Assembly (NCBI GenBank): GCA_963573385.1
Contig: CAUYLG010005113.1
Location: forward strand, 1 to 64,000
Reading direction: 5' to 3'
From: Cacajao melanocephalus
Lineage: Eukaryota > Chordata > Mammalia > Primates > Pitheciidae
DNA: 64,000 bases
In this document: one piece after another, positions 28,500 to 39,853 of the stretch
How the letters are laid out: each line of letters begins with the position of its first letter
Numbering within the stretch: position 1 is the stretch's first letter
The notes under the pieces: model-generated
What the model saw: only the letters and a program-made list of their open reading frames with translations
Database searches by the model: none
What the model was told of the DNA's origin: nothing
Made by a program: the position numbers and the translations under genes

Positions 28500-28810
28500 C
28501 AACACCACCTCAGTGAAGTCACCACACTACTCTCCCAAATCCCAAATCGTCTCGCTTCCCTCTGCAAAGAAAATGCAAGCTCACTGCCATGGTTTACAAG
28601 ACCCAACAGGATCTGGACTCCACGTCTCTGCCTGGCACTCTGTTCCATATTGCTCTTTGCTTCCCTCACCTCTGGCTACCTGGGACTCCTTGCTATTTCT
28701 CTAATGGAAACAGATCCTTTTTTCACCTTGAACTTGGCTATCCCTACTGCATACAATACCCTGTTTACTAACTTCTCTGCTCAAATGTCAGCTCTTTTAA
28801 TTAACGAAGG
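28500..28810 (+). repeat. L2 fragment containing the duplicated block
   Basis: The L2 text continues beyond the shared block: 'ttttcaccttgaacttggct' and 'ctctgctcaaatgtcagctc'. The 17-bp motif ctcccaaatcccaaatc (28532-28548) is also present at 25536-25552 in the same orientation, although the larger block is inverted between the two sites. Confidence 0.7.
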
Positions 28811-29497
28811 TTATGCAATTATAATTAAATTCATATGGCATGGATACATTAATCTTTTAAAATGCCCTTAAAGATAAATATATAAAGAGGCCACTTTGAA
28901 GCTCATTTAAGCTTAGTTTACTCTCTGGTCTGCAGTGAAATATGATGTTTAACGAAAGAACGGAGGATCTTCAGACGTATATTACCTTACCGTGAAGAGC
29001 TGTCACAGTGGGCCCGTGGCTTACCTTTTACAGTAACAGTGAATTTATCCAAACTTTTAGGGTTGAAGTGACTTCACCAACAAAAATCCTTCTCACACTT
29101 TATTCTGATCAAAAATTATGATAATTAATTTAAAAATATGCAGCACAAAATCTGCCAGAAATACCAGACTCATTTTTAAGGTGATTTGAGCTCAGGTGCT
29201 CTCTTTCCCTCCCTATCAAAATTCTGCTGAAATAACTGAAAAGGTGTTCATTTAGGATAAAATATGCAACAGAGCTGGAAAACCCAGGAGGCTGGGTTTG
29301 ACAGACCAGGTTGGAAGAATTTCTGGAAGACAGGAAACAGATGGCATCAAGGTGAGCACAGGTGAAGTCCCGAGGGGGGCGTGAGTGGTTTGGCAGTGTC
29401 GGCAGTAGGAATGTCTATAAAAGGTCATCTCATTTAATTTTTACCTTTAAAAATTGGCAATTCTTCATAATTTTAGATTAGAACAGCCTATATTTAT
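28811..29497. other. No feature recognised
   Basis: Unique-looking sequence; no exon, repeat or RNA gene can be supported. Confidence 0.35.
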
Positions 29498-29541
29498 ATT
29501 TATGTAGCTAATTAACTCGATTTATGTAGCTGATTAACTCT
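29498..29541. repeat. 22-bp tandem duplication
   Basis: The unit beginning atttatgtagctaattaact occurs at 29498-29519 and again at 29520-29541 with two differences. Confidence 0.92.
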
Positions 29542-29544
29542 GTC

Positions 29545-29980
29545 TTGTTCTGGGATGTTGGGAATTTTTGAGGCACTGAGCTGTGTAGCGGACCCTGTCC
29601 GCGTTCTGCTCAGAGGCTCTTGGCACGCACCACTGCCAAGCCGCATCCCTGGCCTGAGGGAGCCTGCTTCGCTCAGGCTGTCTTGCTGCTTCACAATTGC
29701 AGTCACATTTCTGCTCGCCAGCCATCAGAGGCCGGAGCAGTAAAATTGGACAGACACCAGATTCTGGGGCTTTGAAACACATCCAAGCCCTGCACCCTTA
29801 GAAGTTATGCTATCATAACTTTGTGTACCCTGAGAGGCTGGCATGGGTTGAACCCCAGGTCTGTGCCACCCCTGGCACAAGCACCTTTGTGGATGCCCTG
29901 CTATCAGCTTGCTTGAGGAGAGGCTGGGTACAGGCCATAGTGGTTATCAATATGGATACATTGTTTTTATTTAAAAAGGG
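29545..29980. other. GC-richer block, unidentified
   Basis: This block is richer in GC and CpG than its neighbours (for example 'agcggaccctgtccgcgtt'), with short overlapping open frames on both strands. It could be an old repeat or a decayed exon. I recognise neither. Confidence 0.3.
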
Positions 29981-29983
29981 AGA

Positions 29984-30288
29984 GGCCAGATGTGGTGGCT
30001 GACACATGTAATCCCAGGACTTTCAAAGACTGGGGCAGGAGGATCATTTGAGGCGAAGAGTTCCAGAACAGCCTGGGTAAATAGTAAGACCCCCATCTCT
30101 ACAAAAATAAAATTAAAACCATTAACTTGAGATGGTGGCACACACCTGTAGTCCCAGCTACTTGGAAGGCTGAGGCAGGAGGATGGCTTGAGCCCAGGAG
30201 TTGGGCTGCAGTGAGCCATGATCACACCACTGCACTCCAGCCTGGATGACAGAGCAAGACTCTGTCTTGAAAATAAATAAATAAATAA
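29984..30288 (+). mobile_element. AluJ-like element, plus strand
   Basis: It is diverged. The right arm carries the old-Alu phrase 'ggatggcttgagcccagga', and the tail has drifted to (AAAT)n. The 215-codon frame on the minus strand from 30618 to 29971 is mostly this Alu read backwards. Confidence 0.93.
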
Positions 30289-30364
30289 GAGGTAGATAGA
30301 AAAATTATGAACAAATCTGTACAAGTAGCAGCTTGAAACAAGAGACCCAGCTGAGCATAAAGAA

Positions 30365-30535
30365 CAAACGCTGGTACTGCACGGTGGTAGAGTGTTCTTG
30401 GCTCTGAAGTCAGACTGTCTGGGTTGGCTTCCAGGCTCTGCCCAGTCTCCTTGCTTGGGAAGTGGTAATAGTAGTTGTACATATGATAAATGTGTAATCC
30501 TCACAGGGTTGCTGGGGACTAAAGGATAACATATG
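30365..30535 (+). repeat. MIR SINE
   Basis: 'ctgaagtcagactgtctggg', 'ttccaggctctgcccagtc' and 'aatcctcacagggttgctgg' follow the MIR 5' to 3' order. Confidence 0.85.
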
Positions 30536-30558
30536 CATGGCATTTTAAAACAAACTCT

Positions 30559-30642
30559 TGAGATACATATATGTGTATATGTATATGTATATCTATATGT
30601 GTGTATACACACATACACACAGATACATATATATATATATAT
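30559..30642. repeat. (TA/TG/CA)n microsatellite
   Basis: Alternating purine-pyrimidine run with TATATG, GTGTAT, ACACAC and a final TA block. Confidence 0.95.
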
Positions 30643-30739
30643 TTGTTACCTGGGTATAAATGCAGACCTCATTGAAACAATGGAAGACGCAGGGAAGATT
30701 ATTACAATTTTGAATTTCAGTGAAATGTGAGAGATGCTT

Positions 30740-33395
30740 CTATCACTGTGATATGAACAGTTTGCCATGAGAAAAACAAAACATAAGAAAAAGAGCTCTC
30801 CAAGCAATTACAAACTATTACAATCCCAAATTTAATTTAGCAGTAAAATGGACATTGCTAAACACCAAACTAATAAATGAGAAAATGAATTCAGGGAATT
30901 ATCCCAGAGAACAGAGCAAAGAGAAAGAAATAAAGGAAGGGAGAGTAAGAAGTGTTGAGGGACCTAGAGTGTCTTCTACTTAGTAATGAGAGTTTGAGAA
31001 AAAGAGAACAGAAGAGAGGGAGGAAAACAGGCAAACATTTTTCATTTGCAGAAAAGTTTTAGTGTTCAGATTGTTAACTTTCACTGAATGACAGACAAGA
31101 TTGCTGAAAATAAATCACATCTAACAAAATTTCTGAATTTATAGGATAAAGGAAAAGTCCTATAAACTTTTAGACAAGGGGGAAAAACATCATAAAGGAA
31201 GGAGGATCAAATGAAGCTTCCCAGGTGCTAGACTTTCCAATGGAAATAGCAAATGCTAAGAGAACATGGAATATGTTTTACGGAGTTCAGAGGAAAATGG
31301 ATTGTGGCTTCTGAGTTCAATTTGAAACTGTCTAACCTTCTTGTGTGAGGGCAGGAGAAATAAAGTAAAGTTGATTATTCCAGCAGAAGACTGGAAAGGG
31401 AGGAAAGGAAACACTGGAGAAGCATAAAATACGCAGGCCTTAAAATGAGGAATATAAGGAACCCATAATCAGTGACACATTCCTGCTGAATGTGAATGAC
31501 TTAGATGTCTCATAAAAAGCAAATGTTATCAAACTCAGTAAACCAAAGCAAGTGCCTGTTACAAACTGTTAATCCAGACACACCTGAGAGGAAGACTGAA
31601 TAGGAAGGGATGGTGGAAGATCTGCTAAATAAATAGAAAACAACCACCAACTCAGAAACAGGGCTGATAATGTTAACATTGGGAGAGACAGAGTGAAATG
31701 AAAAGTGGTCAAAGAAACAAAGAGAAATATTTCACACTGTTGAAAGGAATATCTACTAAAAGAAGCAGCAATCACTAACCTTTAAGCGGTCAACATAGCT
31801 TTAGAATACAGAAAGCAATACTCTTAGAAATAAAAAGAGAACTCCACTGGACTTCAATTATAGTGGAGACATTACCTATTTTTTTCAGAAACTGGCAGAC
31901 CAGGAAAAGCAAAAAACATGAGGACATAGAGCATTTATGCAGCACAATGAACATGCTGGATTTAATAGTTACATAGGAAACTGCAATTGCCAAGCAGACA
32001 CTGCACATTTTCTTCAAATACTCATCTTAAAAATAATTATAGACTACTTAGAAAGAAATAAAAATGACAGATTTTATTTCAAAGCCTCTGAGGTGAATCC
32101 AAACCTTGACTCAAAAAGAAATTTTTAATAACTATTATTTATTACTAAAACATATATAGCTCTTATACAAATAAAACAACGTAGTATTAACTCAAGAAAC
32201 AAAAACAATAATTTCAAAAGAAATAATAATTTCACAGAAATGAGGTATTTTAAAGATGAAAGCAGAAACGAAATCTCCCCCACCCTACCCTAAAGGGACT
32301 AATATTGGTTAACAAAGCCAAGTTTTGATTTTTTGAAAAGGTAAATATAATAGGCAAATCTTTTAAAGCTATAATAAAAAAGAGAGAGAGAAAATAGCAG
32401 TAAATTACCTTAGGAATGAAAGCATATAAGTACAGATACTGAAATAATTTTTTAATAATACTTTATTCAAGTTTACAGCAACAAATTTGATAATTGAGAT
32501 GAATAAGTACTCTTAAGGAGCATATAAATTACCAAAATTGACTAAGGAAATGGTAGAAACCTAAATAGACAGTAAGCTTAAAAGAAATTGAAACGCCAAA
32601 GGTACATTTCCAAAAAGGGACCAGACCAGCCCACTTTAAAAATGATACATTGACCATCAAGAGGCATGTTTTCTTTGCCATTTAAACGGTTAAGAAGCAC
32701 AGAAAAACACAAATGTTCCAGTTCATTTGCTGGGCTGAACAATTCCTGAGTTTTCTCAGGAACTGCCAGAGGAGGAAACTGCAGACAAATACATCTTAGG
32801 AATATAGATTTTTAAAGATAATCTGTCAAGATAATCTCATGGCAAAATAAAATCTAATCTAACCATTTTGGAATGATTTTATATTAAGAAATCTATTAAT
32901 ATAATACACTCTATTGAACTAATTTGTTAAAAGAAAAAGCAATGTGATTATTTGGATACATGTTTCAAGTATGTTTGATATATTTGATAAAATTTCCATT
33001 TCTGATTCATTTCTGTGTAAATTAGAACCATAAAAAATGTTTTGAAACATGGTAATGGGTATTTGTTAGAAACCAAAGGACACAGAAACAAAATAGAGGC
33101 ATTCTTATTAAAATCAAGACAAGACAAGGATGTCCACACTGATAGCTATTATTTGTTTGTCTGGTGGTTGTAGCCAAGACAATGGCAAGAAAAATGCGTG
33201 AGATATAAATATTATAAAACACAGTTAAATGACCATTATTTATGCTTTGTATGAGTTTCTTCTTAGAAAATCTGAGAGAATCATCTTATAGACTGTCTTA
33301 ATTAATAAGAGCTCAGCAAGCTGGAGAAAATCAACATGTAGAAACTTCATAGCTTTTCTATGTACTAGCAATAGAGTTTTAGATAATGTAATAAG
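30740..33395 (+). mobile_element. Old L1M/HAL1: ORF1 end and 5' half of ORF2
   Basis: Early part: 'gacagacaagattgctgaaa', 'aggaggatcaaatgaagc' and 'gttcagaggaaaatggatt' match the region after L1 ORF1/HAL1. Late part: near 33105-33140 'atcaagacaagacaaggatg' corresponds to the conserved reverse-transcriptase segment, and 33320-33390 to the text just after it. Full of stops and indels. Confidence 0.75.
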
Positions 33396-33697
<302 letters not shown>

Positions 33698-34330
33698 CAT
33701 TCTAGAAAACCTAATAAGAAAAAGTAGTCACAACAATAACCAAGCTATATGTAGGACCCAAATAAAGAAAATGAGGGTATTCTACTGAAGGAACCACCAG
33801 ATGTGAATAAATTGAGACATGCCATATTCTTGAAGGGCATGACCTCATATTGTAAAGGTATCAATTTCTCCTCTTCCTAATAATTGATAAGCTTAATGGA
33901 AACTCAATTCGAATATTTGATTTTAAACCATTTGTATATAATAAATTCAAATCATCAGGTCTAGATAAATTAATCAGCAAGTGATATTGAGTCAATTAGC
34001 TAATTAAAAAAGAAATTCCTGTATCACACCATACACGAAAATAAATTCCAAATAGATTAACCATGTAGATGCTTATGGTTAATCAATTTGCCTAATGCTT
34101 TTGGGATTTTATCTCATAAATATAGAAATATTTTTTCTTATTCTGTTGGAAAGATTAAATAGGAGCAGATCTTTCTATAAGGCCTTTCCTTTCTAAAACA
34201 AGAAAAAATACTTAAAAACACCACACGCACAAAAAAAATTCAAAATGAATTAGAGTTAAAATTGAGGCCATGAGAGAAGAAAAAAAAAGAAATGCAAGTA
34301 ATATTTATTTGATTTGGAATGAAAAAAGAT
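33698..34330 (+). mobile_element. L1M continuation, 3' part of ORF2
   Basis: 'atgccatattcttgaagggc', 'aaaggtatcaatttctcctc' and 'aaataaattccaaatagatt' continue L1 ORF2 after the Alu. It fades into A-rich, locally repetitive sequence after 34200. Confidence 0.65.
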
Positions 34331-34493
34331 CTAGAATAAGAGAATGATCTAAAACAAAATTCTAGAATAAAAGAATGAATAAAAGACTATGAATAAAAGA
34401 TCAAGATATGGGACACATTTAGAGATTGCTGCTTATCTACTCAATATCCATATGCTGTATCTGACCTTCCTAACAGAATCTTAACCCTTATAT

Positions 34494-34523
34494 TGTCAAG
34501 GACAGCAATGTCAAGGACAGCTC
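34494..34523. repeat. 15-bp tandem duplication
   Basis: tgtcaaggacagcaa (34494-34508) is repeated at 34509-34523 with a change in the last two bases. Confidence 0.88.
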
Positions 34524-34600
34524 AATCACAAAATTATACTTCCCAGAATGTCTTGCCAAAAGGCGTGGGCAATGTTAGTTTTGGACTTCTATGAAAGGCA

Positions 34601-34709
34601 TTTTATTTATTTATTTATCTATCTATTTATCTATTTATTTATTTATTACGCTTTAAGTTCTAAGGTACATGTGCAGATTGTGCAGGTTTGTTACATAGAT
34701 ATACACTTG
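34601..34709 (-). mobile_element. Very short (109-bp) L1 3'-end insertion
   Basis: A TTTA/TCTA-rich run (degenerate antisense tail) is followed by only about 60 bp of L1 3' end ('gctttaagttctaaggtac', 'gtgcaggtttgttacatag'). The target duplication tgaaaggca is at 34592-34600 and 34710-34718. This is an extreme 5' truncation of an L1 insertion. Confidence 0.93.
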
Positions 34710-35019
34710 TGAAAGGCACTTTTTACCCCTAGATTTTTCTCGATTTTCTTGTCTGGAACAGAGATGTGACAATAGAGTTCAGCAGCCATTTTGTGATCTC
34801 GAGATTGGAAGTTATATGTTCAGAATGACAGAGCCAAAAATATAAAGGAGCCTACGGTCCTTATGACTTTATGGAGCTCTCATATCAGCCTGATACTGCC
34901 TGCCTCCAGATTCTATTTATGTGAGAAAATAAACCCTTATCTGTTTATGCTGCGGTGGTTAGGTCTCTGTTCCTAGCAGCCAAACACAAGTTCTAACTGA
35001 TAAAATCAAAACCTCTTAT

Positions 35020-35580
35020 ACCTCAGAAATACCGTAAATGTAAGTGCTATAATTGCTGTGGAGGACAATTGGTAGTATCTATCAAAATTACAAATGTATA
35101 TACCCTTTATTGTAACCATCCTATTTCTGGCAATTTATCTTACAGATATAACTGCGTATGAAGTCAACAATAAATGTGACACTGTGTGTTATAGCCAAAG
35201 ATGATAGGACCAAAATGTTAAGTAACATTTGAACTGGTTAGCTAAGATATAATCAATTCATATAATGGAATATCATTTATCTGTAAACAAAAAAACAAAT
35301 GAAACAAAAACCAAGGAAACCGCTCATGTACTAATAAGAAAGGTCTAAACAGCAGATACACAATGGTGTTTATAGTGTGCTGCCATCTGTGTCAAAAGAC
35401 GGGAAAAGAATGTATATGCATATTTTGTATATATGTCAAGAGGCTCAAGAAGGTTGTATGTATGACATTAATAATAGTGGTTATTTAAAGTAAGTAGGGG
35501 TAAAAATGAGTAAATGAGAGAAGGAGATCTGTTTTTTAACTTTACACCTATGTATGTTATTTTTGATCCAGGTGAATATA
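35020..35580 (+). mobile_element. L1M 3' end (MC/MD-like)
   Basis: 'ctgtggaggacaattggtag', 'tataatggaatatcatttat', 'atagtgtgctgccatctgtg' and 'gtgacattaataatagtggt' type phrases match the L1M 3' untranslated region in order. Confidence 0.8.
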
Positions 35581-35584
35581 TTAT

Positions 35585-35973
35585 TGCTGTGGTTTGAGTG
35601 TCCCCTCCTAAACTCAGGTTGAAATTTAATTGCCACTGTCATAGTATTAAGAGGTGGGAACTTTAAGAGGTGATTAGGTCATGAGGGTGGAGCCTTCATG
35701 AATAGATTAATGCCATTATTGAAGGCATGGTTTAGGCACTGTCGGGGTGGGCTCCTCAGGAAAGGATAGTTTGGCTCCTGTTCACTCTCCCTATCTCACA
35801 TGCTTGCTTGCCCTTCCAACATGGGATAACACAATAAAGTCCTCACCAGATGCCAGCACCACGCTCTCGGACTTCCAAGCCTCCAGAGCTGTAGGCCAAA
35901 CAAACTTCTTTTCATTGTTTTCTTTAATGCTTAGTCTGGTATTCTGGCATAGCAGCAGAAAATAGGCGAAGAC
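35585..35973 (+). mobile_element. MST/MLT1-type MaLR solo LTR
   Basis: It starts TGCTGTGGTTTGAGTGTCCC, with 'ttaagaggtgggaactttaa', 'gattaggtcatgagggtgg', 'catgaatagattaatgcc', 'acttccaagcctccagagct' and a 3' end 'ggtattctggcatagcagc'. It is of the same broad family as 1711-2424. Confidence 0.85.
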
Positions 35974-36029
35974 GATTACCTCCTTCAAAAGTCCCACGTA
36001 AGTATAACGTAAAAGGAAGCAATACAGCA

Positions 36030-36245
36030 CTAAAGGTGAAGGCTTGTGGAATTTCAGACAGAACTAGGCTCTACTATCTCTTGAGAGTATGACCAGGGCA
36101 AGTTATTTAACCTCTAGGAATAGTCTTAATATCCCACTAGTAAACAGGATAACATTCACCTCCTAGGGTGCTGGTAAGAATTAAGCAAGATAAAATATGT
36201 AGAGGACACATTCCAGGCTAGGCACATAGTGATAATTAGCAGGGA
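36030..36245 (+). repeat. MIR SINE
   Basis: Long MIR match: 'gggcaagttatttaacctct', 'caggataacattcacctcct' and 'ggctaggcacatagtgataa'. Confidence 0.85.
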
Positions 36246-36414
36246 CAAATATAATTATTAGAAATGTAAATGAGAAAAGAGAACAAACTGTTTTCCATAT
36301 GAATGGTAGAAAATGGGCTAATATTCTTATGACAAAATAGGATCATACAGATCCTTAAGGAAAAGTGTAGCACTTCCCAAAAGATGATAGGAACACAAAA
36401 AGGCAAATCGTTAA

Positions 36415-36505
36415 TTCAGTCACTGATTGAAGACTTACTGTGTGTCAGGCAGTGATCTGTGATAGATGCTGAAAGCAACACACTCAGGGTTGCTGTCTTC
36501 TCACC
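36415..36505 (-). repeat. L2 3'-end fragment
   Basis: 'gaagacttactgtgtgtcag' and 'gcagtgatctgtgatagatg' are the antisense L2 tail. Confidence 0.6.
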
Positions 36506-36509
36506 AAGG

Positions 36510-37140
36510 AAAACAATAAATGATTGAGAAATATGTGGAGAAACTTGCCTTGACTAAAAATAAAGTACCTGCAAATTAAAATAAAATCAGATGCCATCTC
36601 TGGCCTGCCAAATGGATGAAGAGGAAAAATGATAATAATATCCTCTTGACAGAGACTATTAAAAAACCTAATCAATGAGCAAACTGATTAATGCCAAAAA
36701 TCTACTTCTAGAAATTTATCTTCTGCAAATAATCAGATGTACATTAAAGAGTACAAATGAGAATTCATTTTACACTGTTTTCTGAAGCTCATTTTCTATA
36801 AAAAAATTAGAAATGGCCATTGTTCCAAAATAAATTGTTAAATAAATGATTCTATAACCATAGAATAAAAAACATTGCAGCTTTCAAAAGCTGTATTATA
36901 AAGGAAAGTAAAACAAACATTGATTTTACAATAGAATGCCAGCTTTGTAAAATAAGGAAAAAAGAGAGAAAGACAAAACACTTAAAGGATATAAACAAAA
37001 AAGGTTAAGTGATGTTTAGCTTTGGGTATGGGTAATTTTTATTTTTAAAGTGATACTTTTTAAAAATATATATTGATAGATAGATACAGACTAATTGACA
37101 TGTTGGTTTTTGGAATAATAAAAGAATTTTTAAATAGTTA
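36510..37140 (+). mobile_element. L1M 3' end
   Basis: 'gtacctgcaaattaaaataa', 'tagaaatttatcttctgcaa', 'attgttaaataaatgattct' and 'gtgatgtttagctttgggta' follow the L1M ORF2-end and 3' UTR order. Confidence 0.75.
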
Positions 37141-37144
37141 CTAC

Positions 37145-37310
37145 TTTCAGTTTTTAAAAATTAATAAACTATATATTTTAGAATAGTTTTAGGTATACAG
37201 CAAAAATGAGTGGCCAGTACAGAGGGCTCCCATATACCCCATCTCCACATAACCTCTCCCATTACTGAAGTTCAGGTGGCACATTTATTACAATCAAAGG
37301 GTTAGTTGTT
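37145..37310. mobile_element. L1M-type 3' UTR fragment
   Basis: 'agaatagttttaggtataca' and 'gagggctcccatatacccc' belong to a common old L1 3'-end segment. I did not settle its orientation. Confidence 0.5.
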
Positions 37311-37789
37311 AAACAAGGAGCTTCATACTGACTCTCAAATATGAATATGTGACTTGCTGTGTTATTTTCGTATGCAAAACTAATTTGGCTTGTTTTAGGT
37401 ACACAAATCTAGACTTTGAAAAGGCCAATTCCCCCTCTCATTTTGTTCTTCAACCTAGATATTGACTAATCTAACAAGCCTAAGCAACTGAGAAAAGTTT
37501 GAGACGTAATATCACTGCATTGATTTATATCCAAAAGGATAAGATATTTGATCACTTGCTTATTCAGCACTGTCTGGGGCACTTCTGCTGTCCTTCAGTT
37601 GAGAGAAAGGAAATGCTTCTTTCTAGGCACAGGTGGTTTCCAGCAACATCTGTCATCCTTATTTCCTTCTGTAATCTATTAATAGTACAGCACAAGATCC
37701 CAGCTTTCCTTTGCCGACAGACTTTTAGGATAGCTTCACGCAGGTTTTTTGGAAATGCTGACTACAATTTGATTTAGAGTGAAGCTAGG
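37311..37789. other. No feature recognised
   Basis: The open frame 37499-37777 (plus, 92 codons) has no domain I recognise. No repeat or RNA gene seen. Confidence 0.35.
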
Positions 37790-38169
37790 AATATTTGTTT
37801 GTTAGGGCTGCTGTAACAAAGCACCATAAACTGGGGTGCTTAAACAACAGAAATTTATTTTCTCACAATTCTGGAGACTAGAAGTTCAAGATCAAGGTGT
37901 CAACTGGGTTGGTTTCCTCTCACGCTACTGTCTGTGGCTTGCAGATGGCTTTCTTCTCCTATGTCTTCACGTGGTCTTTCTTCCGTGTGTCTGTGTCCAA
38001 ATTTTCCCTTCTCATAAAAACACCCATTATATTGGATTAAGGCTCACCCTAGTGAGTTCATTTTACTTATCCTTTTAAAGGCCCAATCTCCAAATACAGT
38101 CTAATTCTGAGGTACTGAGACTTAGGACTTCAACATATGAATCTGAGGGACACAATTCAGCCCAGAACA
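37790..38169 (-). mobile_element. MLT1A/B solo LTR, nearly complete
   Basis: Antisense MLT1 from 'gtttgttagggctgctgtaa' through 'tctcacaattctggagact', 'gcttgcagatggctttcttc' and 'ccaaatacagtctaattctg' to 'cacaattcagcccagaaca'. Confidence 0.92.
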
Positions 38170-39095
38170 TGAGGCATGGCATTGCTGCTGCCATTAGTGG
38201 TAGAGCAGGTGAGCAGCGACTCACTGCCATTGCCTCTCTTGGGCACCCAGAGCTGTCTTCTGGGCCCTTGGAACTGCACCTGCTCTAGTCTTGCTATTGC
38301 TGTCCATTGAAGCCACCCTCTTCTGGGACAGACCATGTTGCTGAATCCCTGGCCTCTCATCTTCTTGAAATGCTGTCCTGGATTTTCACTGGCTTTGGGG
38401 GCATCCTCATGTGCCCTCGGGTAGCAGATACCTGCTGAGGTGAAGGTTAGATGGAAGCTGCATGAAAGGACATGCTGATGTCATCCTCCACGAGAAGGGA
38501 TCTCCTCTGAGCAGAGTTGTCTGTTCCTGGAAGGGCCTGGTGAAGAGGTCCAGCTTGGTCAGGTGGCTTAAGAATGGGAAGTAGGGAAGGGCATGTACAG
38601 CTGCATGATCCAGCTTGCAGAGCTGGCCCTTGGGTGAAAGCTCACCACCTTGCACGAGGAAGACAGGGCATTCTGGCACAGAAAGAAAAAAGCACCCCAA
38701 CCCCAGATTCCCAGTCAGGCTGCTCTTTCAGGATGAGCTGGGGGTGAGCACATCAAGGTCAGGTGTAAGGCAAGAGCAATGAGGCCCCCAAAGTAAAGCT
38801 ATTTTGAGTATAAAGGCAGGCAAGCCTTATGGCCAGGTACAACACAAAGCCCAGAGGCTTAGGAAGGTTCCCCAGGCCTCCCACTAGGGTGGCTTGGGGG
38901 AATACTGGCTGGCCAGGGTTGTAATCTTAACCAAAGGAGTTGCAGGGTTGGTGCTCTCCTGAGAAAGGACAGCGCCACCTGTGGCTACTAATGGCACTGC
39001 CGACTCTGAGCACCAGGGTTCTTGGAGAATTGAGAACCTCCATCCATAAGGTAAGTGGATGCTGAAGCCACTAGTTAGAAGATAAAATTGCACGA
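38170..39095 (-). pseudogene. Possible decayed coding fragment or retrocopy, unidentified
   Basis: The block is GC-richer than its surroundings. On the minus strand several frames follow one another, separated by stops and apparent frameshifts: 39093-38884, 38700-38407 and 38360-38157. This is the pattern left by a broken coding sequence, but I cannot identify a parent protein. There is no poly(T) at the left border, which directly abuts the MLT1 LTR, so a processed pseudogene is only one option. An unrecognised repeat is the main alternative. Confidence 0.3.
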
Positions 39096-39204
39096 CCCCA
39101 CTTGCTCCTATGCTTGAGCAGACAAGAAAGAATCAACTCTCCCTTCCATGACCTGTTTACTTCCTCAGGTTCATTTGTATCACTTTCTTATTTCTGCCCC
39201 ATTT

Positions 39205-39206
<2 letters not shown>

Positions 39207-39241
<35 letters not shown>
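39207..39241. repeat. (AC)17 microsatellite
   Basis: Uninterrupted AC dinucleotides, 17 units plus one base, followed by 'tatgcatgtg'. The minus-strand reading of CVCVCV in the overlapping frames is only this repeat. Confidence 0.98.
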
Positions 39242-39244
<3 letters not shown>

Positions 39245-39424
39245 GCATGTGCTGATGCAGGATCCTTGAAATGCCTTCTGACCTCATGAATAAGTAATTG
39301 CAAGTATTTTTTCGCTGTGCTTTCCTCTCCTTCACCCTTGTGGACTCCCCATCTTCTCTCAGCAGTGCCCCCCAATAGCCTTCTATGTCTATTGCGACTT
39401 TGTCTGTCTTGCCCACTGGACTGT

Positions 39425-39853
39425 GTGGTTAATTTTATGTGTCAACTTGGCTAGGCCATGAGGCTCAGTTGTTTGGTCAAACACCAGTTTAGATGTTGCT
39501 GTGAAGGTATTTTTTAGATATGATTAACATTTAAATGAGCAGAGCTGAGTAAAGCAGATTGCTCTCAAAATATGGATGGGTCTCATCCTACGGCTTTAGG
39601 AGAAAAGACTGAGGTCCCCCAAGGCAGAGGGAATTCTGCCTCCAGACTGCCATGGACTCAAGCTGCAGCATCAGTTCTTGCTGGCATTTCCAGCCTACTG
39701 GCCTGCCCTGCAGATTTTGGACTTGCCAGCCTTTGCAATTGCATCCTTCACGATTGCATACGCCAATTCCTTAAAATAAACCTCTCTCTTTATGTATGGA
39801 ACCTGTATGTATACACCCTAGTGCTTCTGTTTCTCTGGAGAACTCTGACTGTG
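39425..39853 (+). mobile_element. LTR-type repeat (TG start, poly(A) signal), unassigned
   Basis: 'ttaattttatgtgtcaactt', 'gattaacatttaaatgagca', 'gagtaaagcagattgc', 'gcagattttggacttgcca', 'ttccttaaaataaacctct' and 'tctctggagaactctgact' form a well-known interspersed repeat with LTR-like ends. I am unsure of its exact name. The 173-codon frame 39572-40093 starts inside it and is not a gene. Confidence 0.7.

Larger units (their letters stand above)
34420..35005 (+). mobile_element. Old LTR-type repeat, unassigned, with tiny L1 inside
   Basis: 'atgacagagccaaaaatata', 'aaggagcctacggtccttat' and 'gagaaaataaaccc' resemble a common LTR-like family, as does the related text at 50375-50765. The flanks are L1M, so it inserted into that L1. 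Confidence 0.5.

Noticed and set aside
28407..28871. 154-codon open frame on the plus strand
   Set aside because: It mostly overlaps the L2 fragment, where several registers stay open. Likely repeat-derived and without coding potential.
29971..30618. 215-codon open frame on the minus strand, the longest in the window
   Set aside because: It is the antisense of an AluJ-like element joined to MIR text and a TA/CA microsatellite. No independent domain or conserved start context.
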